Under the pieces are notes generated by a model. That model searched no databases. It had not been told where the DNA came from and saw only the letters and a program-made list of their open reading frames with translations. Source: Natronorubrum texcoconense (lineage in GTDB: Archaea; Halobacteriota; Halobacteria; Halobacteriales; Natrialbaceae). From it: a DNA stretch of 64,000 nt. Where the stretch lies: positions 310,001-374,000 of the forward strand of contig NZ_FNFE01000005.1 in NCBI RefSeq assembly GCF_900100335.1, written 5' to 3'. Positions 8,808 through 17,615 of the stretch are shown one piece after another; position 1 is the first letter of the stretch; each line of letters opens with the position of its first letter. The position numbers were made by a program, and so were the translations under genes.

Positions 8808-10088
8808 TTATGACGTAGCCTGTTCTCGCGGTGCGAAGCATCCGCTCTCTAAATCGAACAGGTACACCGATGGCTGTGCCAACCAGCCGTTACTCCTATC
8901 GCCGCCATCCGTGGCGGGACTCGGAGATACTTTCTGCCGAATGTTCTCAGCACCGTTCACGTCCGCGTTCGCCACCGTCCCACACTCATCACAAACGTAC
9001 AACCCGCGTTCAACACGGTTGGCTTTGCGTTCCCGACCACAGCACGAGCACGATTTTGAGGTATCACGCTCAGACACTTGCTCAACCGTGATGCCTTCCA
9101 TCTCGGCCTTGTATTCGAGTAGGTCGGTGAATCGGTCGAACGCCCACGAGTGCAGGTCGAGGTTGCCGTTCTTGCCCCAGTTCTTCGCCTCACCGTTCTC
9201 TTCGTCCTCACGGATGCCGGAGAGGTCGCCAACCACGATGGTTCCAACACCTTCCTCAACACATCGCTGGACGATGTGTTTGGAGAGAGTGTGGAAGTAA
9301 TGGGTGCGCCGTCGAGACTTCTTCTGGTTTAGCCGCGTGGCCTGCTCGGAGTCCGAGTCGTTACACTGTGAAATCCGCTTGCTGAAGTAGTAGTCGTCCT
9401 GCTTCAAGCAGTTGAGTGGGTACAGTTCGCTGTGGCCGTCCTCGTAGGCGAGTGCGGCGAAGTTATTGATACCGAGGTCAACGCCCACCGTCTTCTCGCC
9501 GGGCGACTCGGACACCTCTATCTCGACTTTGCAGACGAAGTGGAGTTCCCACTCGTCACCCGTCCAGACCGCTCGAACTTGCTGAACGTTCTCCACGGTG
9601 GAGAGGTCAACGTCGGGGCGAATTTGGTACTCGCAGAGGATGAAATCCGACCAGTATTCTTTGAGGTTCGATCCCTTGGAGAGTCGGACACGGTTGTACT
9701 GGGTGTCGAGTTTGAAGCCAGCGGCTTTGAATGTGACCGTGCTTCGTGGGTGTTCGTCACCGTGCTTACGGTAGCCGGGCGGGTTCGCTCTCGTGTCTCC
9801 GTTGCGTCGTTTGCCGTACCAGCCGTGGAACGCCTCAGCGAGTTCTTGCAAAACTCGCTGACTTGACTGAGAATGCAGGTCATCGTAGCGTTCGTGGCTC
9901 TTGAGGTACGCGGTGAGTTCGTCGTGTTCTGGGATGTAGTCGATCTCATCCCAGACGCAACTGATTGTCCACCGTCCAACGTTCCAGAGTTTTGAGGCGG
10001 CGAACCCAAGCGAATCAAGGTCGTCGGATACCCGTGACTGGTTCCGTATGGAAGCAGTGTAGGTTCGGGTGACGACCTGTTTCGCCAT
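8808..10088 (-). CDS. tnpB: TnpB RNA-guided endonuclease
   Basis: An intact 426-aa TnpB. The N-terminal beta-barrel/helical region contains a WYGKRR stretch. The RuvC-like nuclease follows: motif I VGVDLGINNFAAL (Asp), motif II in the VEQVSERDTSK segment (Glu), a four-Cys zinc finger (CSCCGRE then CDECG), and motif III in ADVNGAENI (Asp). All catalytic residues appear present. TnpB uses an RNA from the element's right end to cut DNA next to a target-adjacent motif and so maintain the element. The start ATG at 10088 lies inside a small GTAAC/GTTAC inverted repeat region. Length and order are typical of haloarchaeal IS1341-type copies. Confidence 0.93.
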   Translation of the reverse strand: MAKQVVTRTYTASIRNQSRVSDDLDSLGFAASKLWNVGRWTISCVWDEIDYIPEHDELTAYLKSHERYDDLHSQSSQRVLQELAEAFHGWYGKRRNGDTRANPPGYRKHGDEHPRSTVTFKAAGFKLDTQYNRVRLSKGSNLKEYWSDFILCEYQIRPDVDLSTVENVQQVRAVWTGDEWELHFVCKVEIEVSESPGEKTVGVDLGINNFAALAYEDGHSELYPLNCLKQDDYYFSKRISQCNDSDSEQATRLNQKKSRRRTHYFHTLSKHIVQRCVEEGVGTIVVGDLSGIREDEENGEAKNWGKNGNLDLHSWAFDRFTDLLEYKAEMEGITVEQVSERDTSKSCSCCGRERKANRVERGLYVCDECGTVANADVNGAENIRQKVSPSPATDGGDRSNGWLAQPSVYLFDLESGCFAPREQATS

Positions 10089-10155
10089 ACGTAACCAATG
10101 TATAGATAGTTACTTGAGAGTATGGATTACGCAGCGTAGAATATCCCGCCGTGTC

Positions 10156-10160
10156 ATCAA
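10156..10160 (-). other. candidate TnpB target-adjacent motif (TTGAT)
   Basis: On the minus strand TTGAT lies immediately outside the proposed left end. TTGAT is the motif of the ISDra2 TnpB; whether this TnpB uses the same one is inference. Confidence 0.3.
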
Positions 10161-10187
10161 TCGGTGGGTGTGAAGGGGTGTGTCGGA

Positions 10188-10218
<31 letters not shown>

Positions 10219-10486
10219 CCTTGCATCTCCGTAAACGAGCCGCCTCGACTCTGCAACGGTCACTCGCCGGCCGACCACTGGTCCGAAACTCGAGCGATCC
10301 GTCGGTCGGTGCTCGTTCGCACCACGTCAGTACTCCGCTCGGACGTGTTTGACGTCGAATGGTTCCGGGTCTTCCCGATCCACGCCGCGGCTTCGACCGG
10401 GGTTTAGGTTCGAGGTGCACCCCTCTTTCGATGACACGAACCCGCTTCCGTCGACCGGTCAAAGTCGTGTCGAAACGAACCTGAGC

Positions 10487-10672
10487 ATGTTCCAGAAACT
10501 ACAGACGCGACCCGGAAGGAACCCACGTGACGACGAGTACGCCGTCTGGGTACACTTTTGCAGAACGGGAAGTATCGTTCCCGAGTACGCGTCCGTAATC
10601 GCGAGAGAATTGAAAGTGCGACGTGAACGGGACGATCTGGATCTGGATCTGGATCGGGACGGGGAGACGTGA
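10487..10672 (+). CDS. hypothetical short protein, doubtful
   Basis: A 61-aa frame starting MFQKLQTRPGRNPRDDEYAV and ending in an Asp/Leu repeat (DLDLDLDRDGE). The middle looks protein-like (VWVHFCRTGSIVPEYASVIA), while the frame upstream of this ATG looks non-coding. No family is recognised and no partner gene is evident. It may be a remnant of an older gene disrupted near the TnpB insertion. Confidence 0.3.
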   Translation: MFQKLQTRPGRNPRDDEYAVWVHFCRTGSIVPEYASVIARELKVRRERDDLDLDLDRDGET

Positions 10673-10802
10673 TCGACGTGATCGGCGAAACTGAATCGAC
10701 GATCCGGAGTCGGACGAGAAGACCCCCTATCGTTGCTGAACCGTTGTTCTCGAGGAGTGATCGCCACTACGACGAAGCGACGAGCGGTCACCGGACGGTA
10801 CT

Positions 10803-10970
10803 ATGACGACACACATCAAACTCCACGGATCGAAGGCACGACGGTTCGAAGAAGTCAAACTCGAGTTGAGCGAGCGGATGGGCTACGAGCTGAGCAATCC
10901 GGAAGTCCTCGGCCTCCTGATGGCGGGTCTCGGTTCGGACACCGGTTCGCCCACCGAAGATCGACCCTGA
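10803..10970 (+). CDS. small 'HIKLxGSK' protein
   Basis: A 55-aa protein starting MTTHIKLHGSKARRFEEVK. It is homologous across almost its whole length to the 58-aa product at 17257-17433 (THIKLxGSKxxRFEExK, then GYExSNPEVxGLxMA). The layout, a short basic beta-strand-like start and then an amphipathic helix, resembles small ribbon-helix-helix-like DNA-binding or antitoxin proteins, but no fold is proven and no toxin partner follows. The C-terminus overlaps a 28-bp tandem repeat that runs through the stop codon (see 10948-11015), so the last residues may be recent. Haloarchaeal genomes carry such genes beside regulators. Confidence 0.55.
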   Translation: MTTHIKLHGSKARRFEEVKLELSERMGYELSNPEVLGLLMAGLGSDTGSPTEDRP

Positions 10971-11015
10971 GTCGACGCCCACCGAAGATCGACCCCGAGT
11001 TGACGCCTACCGAAC
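10948..11015 (+). repeat. 28-bp tandem repeat, about 2.4 copies
   Basis: Units begin at 10948, 10976 and 11004 with CGCCCACCGAAGATCGACCC, the third being partial. Because 28 is not a multiple of three, the repeat crosses the stop codon of the small gene at 10803 out of frame. Confidence 0.75.
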
Positions 11016-11056
11016 AGTGGTCGGGCGGTTCTACCTCCCGTCGTTCAAGCACTTTT

Positions 11057-13759
11057 TTACTCTCCGTGGGTTACTCGCGTCGTTTCTTCGGTGGTCTGTT
11101 CGAAGTAGTCGGTCACCCGCATCGTGACGTCGTACGCCGTTTCGTCGTCATCGGCGTCTCCACCTCTGAGGGAGTCGGTTCCCGACGCTTCCTCGCCTCT
11201 CGCCATCGAACTCGACTCGTCGATCACCTCGTCGTCGTCGGCGCGACACAACTCGAGTTCGACGCCGTCGAGTTCTTCGCCCTCGTCCGAGACCGCCCAG
11301 TCGACGACGGTCTCGGGCGTTCCGAGGAAGTCGTCGGTCGAAACCTCGAACCGGTCGATACTGGGTGCGGGTGAGCGCTCGTCGAGGGTAACTTCCTCGG
11401 TCTCTTCGGTGACGTTCCCCTCGGCGTCCGTAACCGTCAGCGTGATTTCGTACTCCTCGCCGGCGCCCTCGAAACGATCGCTGTTTCTGACCGTGTGAAT
11501 GCCGCTCTCCTCGCCGCCTTCGATCTCGGTCGCGACGCGGTGGAGTTCCTCGTCGTCGTCCGCGTAGCGAAGTTCGGTCGCGACGAGTTCGAGGTCGCTG
11601 TCGCGATCTGCAACGCCCCAGTTGACGTTACACCGGACGAACTGACCGGTGCTGTCGTCGGTGAGTTCGAACCGTTCGATCTCCGGAATCCCGGGTTCCG
11701 GATCGGTTTCGATCGTCACCGTCTCGCCGCTCGTTCGCTCGCCACTTCCGTCGGCGACGGCTTCGACCTCGTATTCGGTTTCGGGCTCGAGCCCCGAGAC
11801 GTCGTCCTCGTACGTCCCGATCGAGTCGCGGCCCTGCGACTCGGTTTCCTCCCACTCGTCGTCGCCGTCTCGCCGAACGCTGAACGATACCTCGACGCTC
11901 TCGGCGTCGCCCAGTCCCTCGAGTTTCCCGACCCCCCGAATCGTTCGGTGATCGATCGCCTCGACGTCGCCCGTTTCGACGGCGAGTTCGTCGAGTCCGG
12001 TCGCGAACGTCTCCACGTTCGCCGTCGAAGTGTCGTCGCCGTCGTCGAGGATGCCGCGGACGTCGTGCTCGGTGTCGGGCGTCAGCCCGTCGATTGCGAC
12101 GCTGAACTCGTCTCCGGGCTCGATCGACTCCGTGTCCGTCTCGGTCCACTCGGAACCGTCCGATTCGCGCCACTCGAAGCGGACGTCGACAGCGGACGCG
12201 TCCTCGATCGATCTAACCGACCCGTTGAGCGTCGCGGTGGTCGCACGAACGTCGGTGACGTCCTCGGTGGTGATCGGTTCGAGTTCCTCGAAGGCGTCGA
12301 ACGCGTTGAGGAGGCCGAATCCCTGCTCGTCCTCATCGAATCCGACGTCTTCCGCCGTTTCACGAAGGAGACCCCGGACGCCACCGGGATCGTCGACATC
12401 GTCGGTGTGTTCGGCGTGTGGAAGCCCCTGGCTCATCAGCTGGGCACCGATGGCTGCGACGTGCGGCGTCGACATGGACGTCCCCTCCAAATAGGCGTAC
12501 TCGTCGTCGGGTACCGTCGACAGGATGGCGTCGCCCGGCGCCACGAGTTCGATTCCGTCGCCGCGAGCCGACCAGTCCGGAACCTCGTCGCGGTCGTTCG
12601 TCGCACCGACGGCGATACACTCGTCGTAGCCGGCGGGGTAGTCTATTCCGCCGACGGAACCGCTGTTGCCTGCCGCAGCGACCACGAGCACGCCGCGGTC
12701 GTACGCGTACCGCAGGGCGTCCTCGAGCACCCGTGCCTCGTCGCTCCCGCCGAGACTCAGGTTGATGACGTCGATGTCGTTGTCCGCGCACCACTCGATG
12801 GCGGCTGCGATGTCCGAATCGTAGCCCGATCCGTCGCCCGCGAGGACTTTGAGGGCACAGAGATCCACGTCGGGAGCCGCTCCGACGACGCCGGTACCGT
12901 TATCCTGTGCAGCGACGGTCCCCGCACAGTGGGTTCCGTGGCCGGTGTCGTCGTCCCACTCGCTCGCACACGAGCCGCCGTTGCAATCGGTGAACGCTTT
13001 GCCGTCGGCCACCTCGAGACTTTCGTGTTCGGGATCGATCCCGGAGTCGAGAATCGCGACCGTCGCACCCGACTCCGTTTCCCCCTTCCCGTGGAAATCC
13101 GTGGCGCCGATCCGCTCGACGCCCCACGGCGTCTCCTGTTCGTCGGACAGATCCACGCTCTCCGACGGTTGGACGGCGCTGTGGACCTGTTGTTGGCGGA
13201 CGTGATCTTTCTCGACGTATCTCACGTCCGATCGACCCTCGAGTTGTCGACGGGTGTCGTCGTCGAAATCGCCGACCACGACGCTCCCGCCCGATGAGAG
13301 GTCCAACGATCGATACAGCTGCGTCGCGCTTCGGGAGACGCTGGCTGTCGACGTTCCCGCCTCGAGACCGACGACGTACCGATCTCCAGCCCCGTTCTCG
13401 TCACCGTCTCCGTTCGTGTCCTCGGCAGACGCCGTGATGACGCCGAACGAACCGACGAGACCGACACCGAACGACCCGAGGATCGACCGTCGTGTAGGTC
13501 CGTGTCGAACAGTGAGCAGCAAAACGAAGAGAAGCGAACCGAGTACCGAACGCAGAGTCGTACGGAGATACCGTATCGGGCCGCGTATCAGAAACGGCAC
13601 GATTTCGGCAGTAATCGACCGCACCGACGGCCCCTCGGCGCGACGGGCTTCGCGCTTCTCTCGATCCTCCGGGAAGGCTGGCGTGGATTCGTCGTCGATC
13701 GGGTGGGATCGTCCCTGTTCGGTCATATCGTTCTTCGACAAGGGCTCTTTTCGACACAA
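11057..13759 (-). CDS. S8 subtilisin-family protease with C-terminal Ig/FnIII-like repeats
   Basis: 900 aa from the first start, or 889 from the ATG at 13726. After a charged 50-residue lead there is a hydrophobic run (VLGSLLFVLLL) and then a Tat-type twin-arginine signal, TRRSILGSFGVGLVGSFG. An I9-like propeptide precedes the catalytic domain, which shows the Asp (AILDSGIDPEHE), His (GHGTHCAGTVAA) and Ser (GTSMSTPHVAAIG) motifs. Two fibronectin-III-like modules and two Ig/PKD-like repeats (opening IERFEL and IDRFEV) follow. This is a secreted, folded-export halolysin-type protease with adhesion-like tail domains. The distance of the RR motif from the start is unusual; a TTG at 13522 would restore normal spacing. 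Confidence 0.88.
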   Translation of the reverse strand: MCRKEPLSKNDMTEQGRSHPIDDESTPAFPEDREKREARRAEGPSVRSITAEIVPFLIRGPIRYLRTTLRSVLGSLLFVLLLTVRHGPTRRSILGSFGVGLVGSFGVITASAEDTNGDGDENGAGDRYVVGLEAGTSTASVSRSATQLYRSLDLSSGGSVVVGDFDDDTRRQLEGRSDVRYVEKDHVRQQQVHSAVQPSESVDLSDEQETPWGVERIGATDFHGKGETESGATVAILDSGIDPEHESLEVADGKAFTDCNGGSCASEWDDDTGHGTHCAGTVAAQDNGTGVVGAAPDVDLCALKVLAGDGSGYDSDIAAAIEWCADNDIDVINLSLGGSDEARVLEDALRYAYDRGVLVVAAAGNSGSVGGIDYPAGYDECIAVGATNDRDEVPDWSARGDGIELVAPGDAILSTVPDDEYAYLEGTSMSTPHVAAIGAQLMSQGLPHAEHTDDVDDPGGVRGLLRETAEDVGFDEDEQGFGLLNAFDAFEELEPITTEDVTDVRATTATLNGSVRSIEDASAVDVRFEWRESDGSEWTETDTESIEPGDEFSVAIDGLTPDTEHDVRGILDDGDDTSTANVETFATGLDELAVETGDVEAIDHRTIRGVGKLEGLGDAESVEVSFSVRRDGDDEWEETESQGRDSIGTYEDDVSGLEPETEYEVEAVADGSGERTSGETVTIETDPEPGIPEIERFELTDDSTGQFVRCNVNWGVADRDSDLELVATELRYADDDEELHRVATEIEGGEESGIHTVRNSDRFEGAGEEYEITLTVTDAEGNVTEETEEVTLDERSPAPSIDRFEVSTDDFLGTPETVVDWAVSDEGEELDGVELELCRADDDEVIDESSSMARGEEASGTDSLRGGDADDDETAYDVTMRVTDYFEQTTEETTRVTHGE

Positions 13760-14221
13760 ACAAAACCGCTGGCGCTACGTGGATAGTCCGACGCTCAAGA
13801 CGAATCTATCCGAATAGTGTCTTCGTTCGATCGTCCGTCTCTTCCCGTTGCTCGCTTGCTGTTCGCCGGACCATACAATCCGGATCGGGGGACTGTGCAG
13901 ATCGATAGAGGTAAGTCGTCGCGCGACGCGTCCGCAAAACCGAGCGATCGCCCGTTCGTCGATCAGCGCTGCCGAGCGAACGCCGATAACGTACGTCGGT
14001 CGCGAGCGGTTACGAGCGTCGGCTTCGTGTTTCTATGCCCGTATCGCGTCCTACAGAACGTGTGTGCTGCTCCGCTCGAGAGACTGGTGAAGCGATACCG
14101 TCGAGCGGACGGCACGAGAATCGACCGACTCGAGGCGAACGAACGCAGCGAGAACGAGACGACACCGGGTTCGCGTCCGGTCGCCTCGCGGGCGGGACCG
14201 GCCGATCAAAAGTGACCATCA
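13760..14221. other. intergenic stretch, nothing recognised
   Basis: 462 bp between the divergently transcribed protease and regulator genes. Frames here show no conserved motif. It must hold both promoters, but no convincing TATA box stands out at the expected distance from 14222. Confidence 0.35.
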
Positions 14222-16741
14222 ATGAGTAGCACGACGCCGTCACGGGGTTCGTCTCGTTCGAACGAGTCGATCCGGGTCCTCTTCGTCGACGCGGGTAGCA
14301 CGACCGCCGAAGCCGTGAAACCCGTTTTCGAAGGCGAGTTCGGTATCGACGTAACGATCGCCTCCCGGACCGAAGACGTGCTTCGATCGCTCGAGACGGT
14401 CGATTGCGTCGTCAGCGAAATACGACCGCCCGCGTTCGACGGATTGGACGTGTTGCGGGACGTTCGGAAATCAGCACCCGGTCTCCCGTACATCGTCTTC
14501 TCGGAGGTTCGAACCGCCGAGCTCGTCGGCGAGGCGCTGTCGGCGGGGGCGACGGATTACCTGCGAGCGGACGCGGACGACGCCGGATACTGGGTGCTCG
14601 CCTCGAGGGTGGCGACGACGGTCGCTCACTATCAGCAGCGAACCGACGTCGATCGATCGAAGGCACCTGACACCGATGTACTGGACGGCAGTTGTCTACT
14701 GGACGAATCGCTTCGGTTCGTCGCCGTCAGCACGAGTTACGCGGAACTTCACGGCTACGATCCGGAACAACTCGTCGGTGAGCCGTGGGCGGCCGTGTTC
14801 GCGGACAACAGCGCGACCGAGCTCGACGACGTCGTCGAACGCGTGCAATCCCAAGGGAGCGCAGTCGGGGAAACGACTGCACGCAGCGGAGACGGGCGCA
14901 CGTTCTCCGCGCTCGTTTCGCTCGCCAGCGTGACTCGAAAGCGGTACGTCTGTACCGTCTCCGACCGCGGTCACCGTCCCACTGTCGCCGGCGGCGACAA
15001 CGGTACCATCGGTCTCGAGCGCGCACTCGCGAGGGTCGAAACGCTCTTTACGACGCGTTTCGGGGACGAGACATCCACCGTTCGAGATCTCTGTGAGGCC
15101 GTCGTCGAGACGATCGAAAACGAAAACGAGTCGGCGGCCGTCGCCATCTACCTGTACGACGAGAACGTCGACGCGCTCCGGCGCCGGGCGGTGACTCCTC
15201 GGTTCGATGACGCGGCCGTCGCGTTACCGTTCGACGAGGAATCGACGGCAGTCTGGAACGCCTTCGTCGAACGCAAACCGGCACTCGTCGCCGATGTTCA
15301 TACTGGACCGAAGGATCCTGTACGAGATCCCGCCACGGCCCGCGCCCTCGTCACGCCGATCGGAACCCACGGCGTTCTCGTCGCGGGGACGCTCGAGGGG
15401 GCACGGCCGACGCCGCTCGATCACGCGTTCGTCCGTCTCGTCGGTACAACTACGGGACTGGCGCTAGATCGCCTCGACGCTCGACGGCGACTCGATGCGT
15501 GTGAACGACGGCTCGAAGCAGCAACCGTGAGCGCCGAACGCCTCGACAGCACGGTCGAACTCGTTCGGGGCGTTGCTCGAGTAATCGGCGAAGCGTGGAC
15601 CCGAGACGAACTCGAGACGCGAATCTGTGAGCAACTCGTCTCGAGCGAGCGGTACGCGTTTGCCAGAATCGCCACGCTCGACGAGGTCGACGAGGAGATC
15701 CGCGACCGAGCGTGGGCCGGGTCCGAGAAGCGCTACCTCGAGAGCCTCGATTCCAGTGTGAGCGTCCTCGTCGAACAGAACGAACCGATGGCGGGTGCGA
15801 TCCGGACGCTCGAGTCGCGCGTCGTGCGGCAGATGCCGACGGGACCGACCGACGAACGCTGGCGACAGGATGCGATCACGCGGGGATACCGATCCGTCGT
15901 CGGCGTCCCCCTCGTCTTTCGAGAACGGGCCTACGGCGGATTGACCGTGTACAGCGAACGACCGAGCGCATTCGACGAAACCGAACGCGAGATATTCGAG
16001 GCGCTCGCCCGGTGGGTCGCACACGCGATGCACGCCATCGAGACGAGAGCGGCCCTCGTCGGTCGGGGGGAGGTCGAACTCGAGTTCGACATCCGCGATC
16101 GAGGGATCCAGTTCCTCGAGTGGGCGCGAAAAACGGGCTGTACGGTCGAGTTCGAGACGGTCGTTTCGCGACCCAATGGATCGATCCACGGCTTCTTTAC
16201 GACCGACGGGGTATCGGCCGAAACGGTTCTCGAACTCGCCAACCGATCGCCGTCAGTTGCCGAGACGCGACTCGTCACCAGCCGGGGGGACGAACACCTG
16301 TTCGAGTGTACGTATACCGAAGACAGCGTCGTCGCCCACCTGCTCGAGTACGGAGTCGTTCCGAAGGCGATTTCGACGTCGGAAGCCGGAGGACACCTGG
16401 TCGTTTCGCTTCCCGAGCACGCGAACGTCAGGGAGTTCGTCGACTTCTTCACCCGACTGTACCCGGATTCGACCCTCGTTCGACGGCAGGACCACGAGTT
16501 CGTCGACGAACCGAGCTACGGATTCCGTTCGGAACTCGAGAGCGCGCTGACGGCAAAACAGTTCGAGGCGCTCGAGACGGCGTTCGCGAGCGGCTACTTC
16601 GAAATTCCTCGAGACACGACCGGGGAAGAGACCGCGGAGGGTCTCGGAATCTCCCAACCCACCTTCAACAATCACCTCCGGATGGCACAGCGGAAACTGC
16701 TGTCGATGGTATTCGCCGACGAAACGGATCGCGACGAATGA
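14222..16741 (+). CDS. degenerate receiver-PAS-GAF-GAF-BAT-HTH_10 regulator
   Basis: 839 aa. Residues about 17-135 have a receiver fold, but the phosphoacceptor Asp is Glu66 (DCVVSEIRPPAFDGL), the acidic pair is reduced to Asp23, and the conserved Lys is missing around GATDYLRAD. A PAS domain spans about 158-255, with two GAF domains at about 270-415 and 430-585, a BAT domain at about 600-760 and HTH_10 at about 775-830 (LTAKQFEALETAFASGYF). It cannot be a normal phosphorelay target; a Glu at this site can mimic constitutive phosphorylation or mark a pseudo-receiver. It is likely a cytoplasmic transcription regulator. It is more divergent from the other two regulators than they are from each other. 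Confidence 0.88.
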   Translation: MSSTTPSRGSSRSNESIRVLFVDAGSTTAEAVKPVFEGEFGIDVTIASRTEDVLRSLETVDCVVSEIRPPAFDGLDVLRDVRKSAPGLPYIVFSEVRTAELVGEALSAGATDYLRADADDAGYWVLASRVATTVAHYQQRTDVDRSKAPDTDVLDGSCLLDESLRFVAVSTSYAELHGYDPEQLVGEPWAAVFADNSATELDDVVERVQSQGSAVGETTARSGDGRTFSALVSLASVTRKRYVCTVSDRGHRPTVAGGDNGTIGLERALARVETLFTTRFGDETSTVRDLCEAVVETIENENESAAVAIYLYDENVDALRRRAVTPRFDDAAVALPFDEESTAVWNAFVERKPALVADVHTGPKDPVRDPATARALVTPIGTHGVLVAGTLEGARPTPLDHAFVRLVGTTTGLALDRLDARRRLDACERRLEAATVSAERLDSTVELVRGVARVIGEAWTRDELETRICEQLVSSERYAFARIATLDEVDEEIRDRAWAGSEKRYLESLDSSVSVLVEQNEPMAGAIRTLESRVVRQMPTGPTDERWRQDAITRGYRSVVGVPLVFRERAYGGLTVYSERPSAFDETEREIFEALARWVAHAMHAIETRAALVGRGEVELEFDIRDRGIQFLEWARKTGCTVEFETVVSRPNGSIHGFFTTDGVSAETVLELANRSPSVAETRLVTSRGDEHLFECTYTEDSVVAHLLEYGVVPKAISTSEAGGHLVVSLPEHANVREFVDFFTRLYPDSTLVRRQDHEFVDEPSYGFRSELESALTAKQFEALETAFASGYFEIPRDTTGEETAEGLGISQPTFNNHLRMAQRKLLSMVFADETDRDE

Positions 16742-17256
16742 GGTGGTCGAACGGGCGTTACGGCCACCGCTGGGTGAGAGTCGTCTTCGTAGTCCGTCTT
16801 CACTCAATTATCGACTCGCGCGACCGAGAGTTAGTCCCTCGAGCAACGGAAAGCTGCTCGCTCGCGCGGCGGAGAGCCGCAAGCGCACCGAGCTACTCAA
16901 TCGATAGCACGGCGCGGTCTCCAAAACCGGCAGGCGGGACCACGAATACGAGCCAATCAATGGATCTAGGTTGTACGGCATCCAACCACATAGGCGGATA
17001 ACTCGTACCATAGCGTGTCGTTTGTAATCGTATAGTAGCTGTTGACCGTCGTTCGGGGTTCGTTCAACGAACCGGTCGATTGCTGCTATCTCGGGCGACG
17101 AGTGTCGGCGCGACGCGATCCGGACCTGCCACGGTGCGTCGCCGCCATCATCGCCGTCACCCCTGCCGGTGGCCTCGATAACGATTTCGGCGGATACCGG
17201 CGTTCGAGTCGCCGTTGGGCGACGATCTGCGGCCGCGGAGACAATCAGAACAACCC
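16742..17256. other. intergenic region with a perfect inverted repeat
   Basis: 515 bp without a supported gene. At 17057-17073 there is a perfect 8-1-8 palindrome, GGTTCGTTCAACGAACC, suitable for a dimeric DNA-binding protein. The palindrome is 184 bp upstream of the small gene at 17257, far for an operator, so its target is uncertain. Confidence 0.45.
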
Positions 17257-17433
17257 ATGACATCACACATCAAACTCTACGGCTCGAAGAGTAACCGATT
17301 CGAAGAGATCAAAACCAGTATGGAACAGCAACTCGGGTACGAGCCATCGAATCCCGAAGTCGTCGGCCTCATCATGGCCGCGTACGAAACGGAAGAAACC
17401 AACGCACTCCGCGTCGACAATGCGCTCCTGTAA
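17257..17433 (+). CDS. small 'HIKLxGSK' protein, first gene of a regulator operon
   Basis: A 58-aa protein starting MTSHIKLYGSKSNRFEEIK, paralogous to the product at 10803-10970. An amphipathic helical centre (EQQLGYEPSNPEVVGLIMAA) is followed by a short polar tail. The start at 17257 is chosen because homology to the paralogue begins there; an upstream start at 17215 would add an Arg-rich, unconserved leader. Its last 14 bases overlap the next gene (zinc ribbon, 17420), and that gene ends 16 bp before the large regulator at 17616. The three are probably co-transcribed and functionally linked. A DNA-binding or adaptor role is a guess. Confidence 0.65.
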   Translation: MTSHIKLYGSKSNRFEEIKTSMEQQLGYEPSNPEVVGLIMAAYETEETNALRVDNALL

Positions 17434-17599
17434 TACTTGTGGGAGCGATCTCTCCCGAGCGTACGCGCGGGTGTTCGGAGACAACGACGGGAGCGTGAGG
17501 GGCTGTCTGTACTGTGTGGAGCCAGCACGACAATGGGGGCGTCCCTCGTCCGACCGTGGCGCACGGACTGCTCCCTTCACACTCGAGCAACGCGTATAA
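17420..17599 (+). CDS. DUF7563-like zinc-ribbon microprotein
   Basis: A 59-aa protein starting MRSCNTCGSDLSRAYARVFG and then GDNDGSVRGCLYC. The two CxxC pairs about 25 residues apart form a treble-clef or zinc-ribbon site. The CxxCG...RVFGDNxGxVxxCxxC pattern matches short zinc proteins common in haloarchaea (annotated as DUF7563-like). The ATG overlaps the end of the upstream small gene, and the stop is 16 bp from the regulator's ATG, so translation is probably coupled. Residues after about 40 are less conserved-looking and may be disordered. A protein-protein or nucleic-acid contact role is plausible; nothing more can be said. Confidence 0.65.
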   Translation: MRSCNTCGSDLSRAYARVFGDNDGSVRGCLYCVEPARQWGRPSSDRGARTAPFTLEQRV

Positions 17600-17615
17600 G
17601 ACGGTAACAAGAAGC

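Larger units (their letters stand above)
8758..10155 (-). mobile_element. TnpB-only IS200/IS605-superfamily (IS1341-type) element
   Basis: The element carries one gene, tnpB, on the minus strand, and no Y1 transposase (tnpA), so it is non-autonomous. The right end (low coordinates) contains the hairpin CGCCCTGAAGGGCG at 8767-8780 just past the tnpB stop, where the omega/reRNA of such elements ends. The left end is placed by inference at 10155, because TTGAT (minus strand, 10160-10156) lies directly outside it and resembles a known TnpB target-adjacent motif. The exact boundaries are therefore tentative. Confidence 0.6.

Noticed and set aside
10948-11015. CRISPR-like repeat
   Set aside because: Directly abutting tandem units with no spacers.
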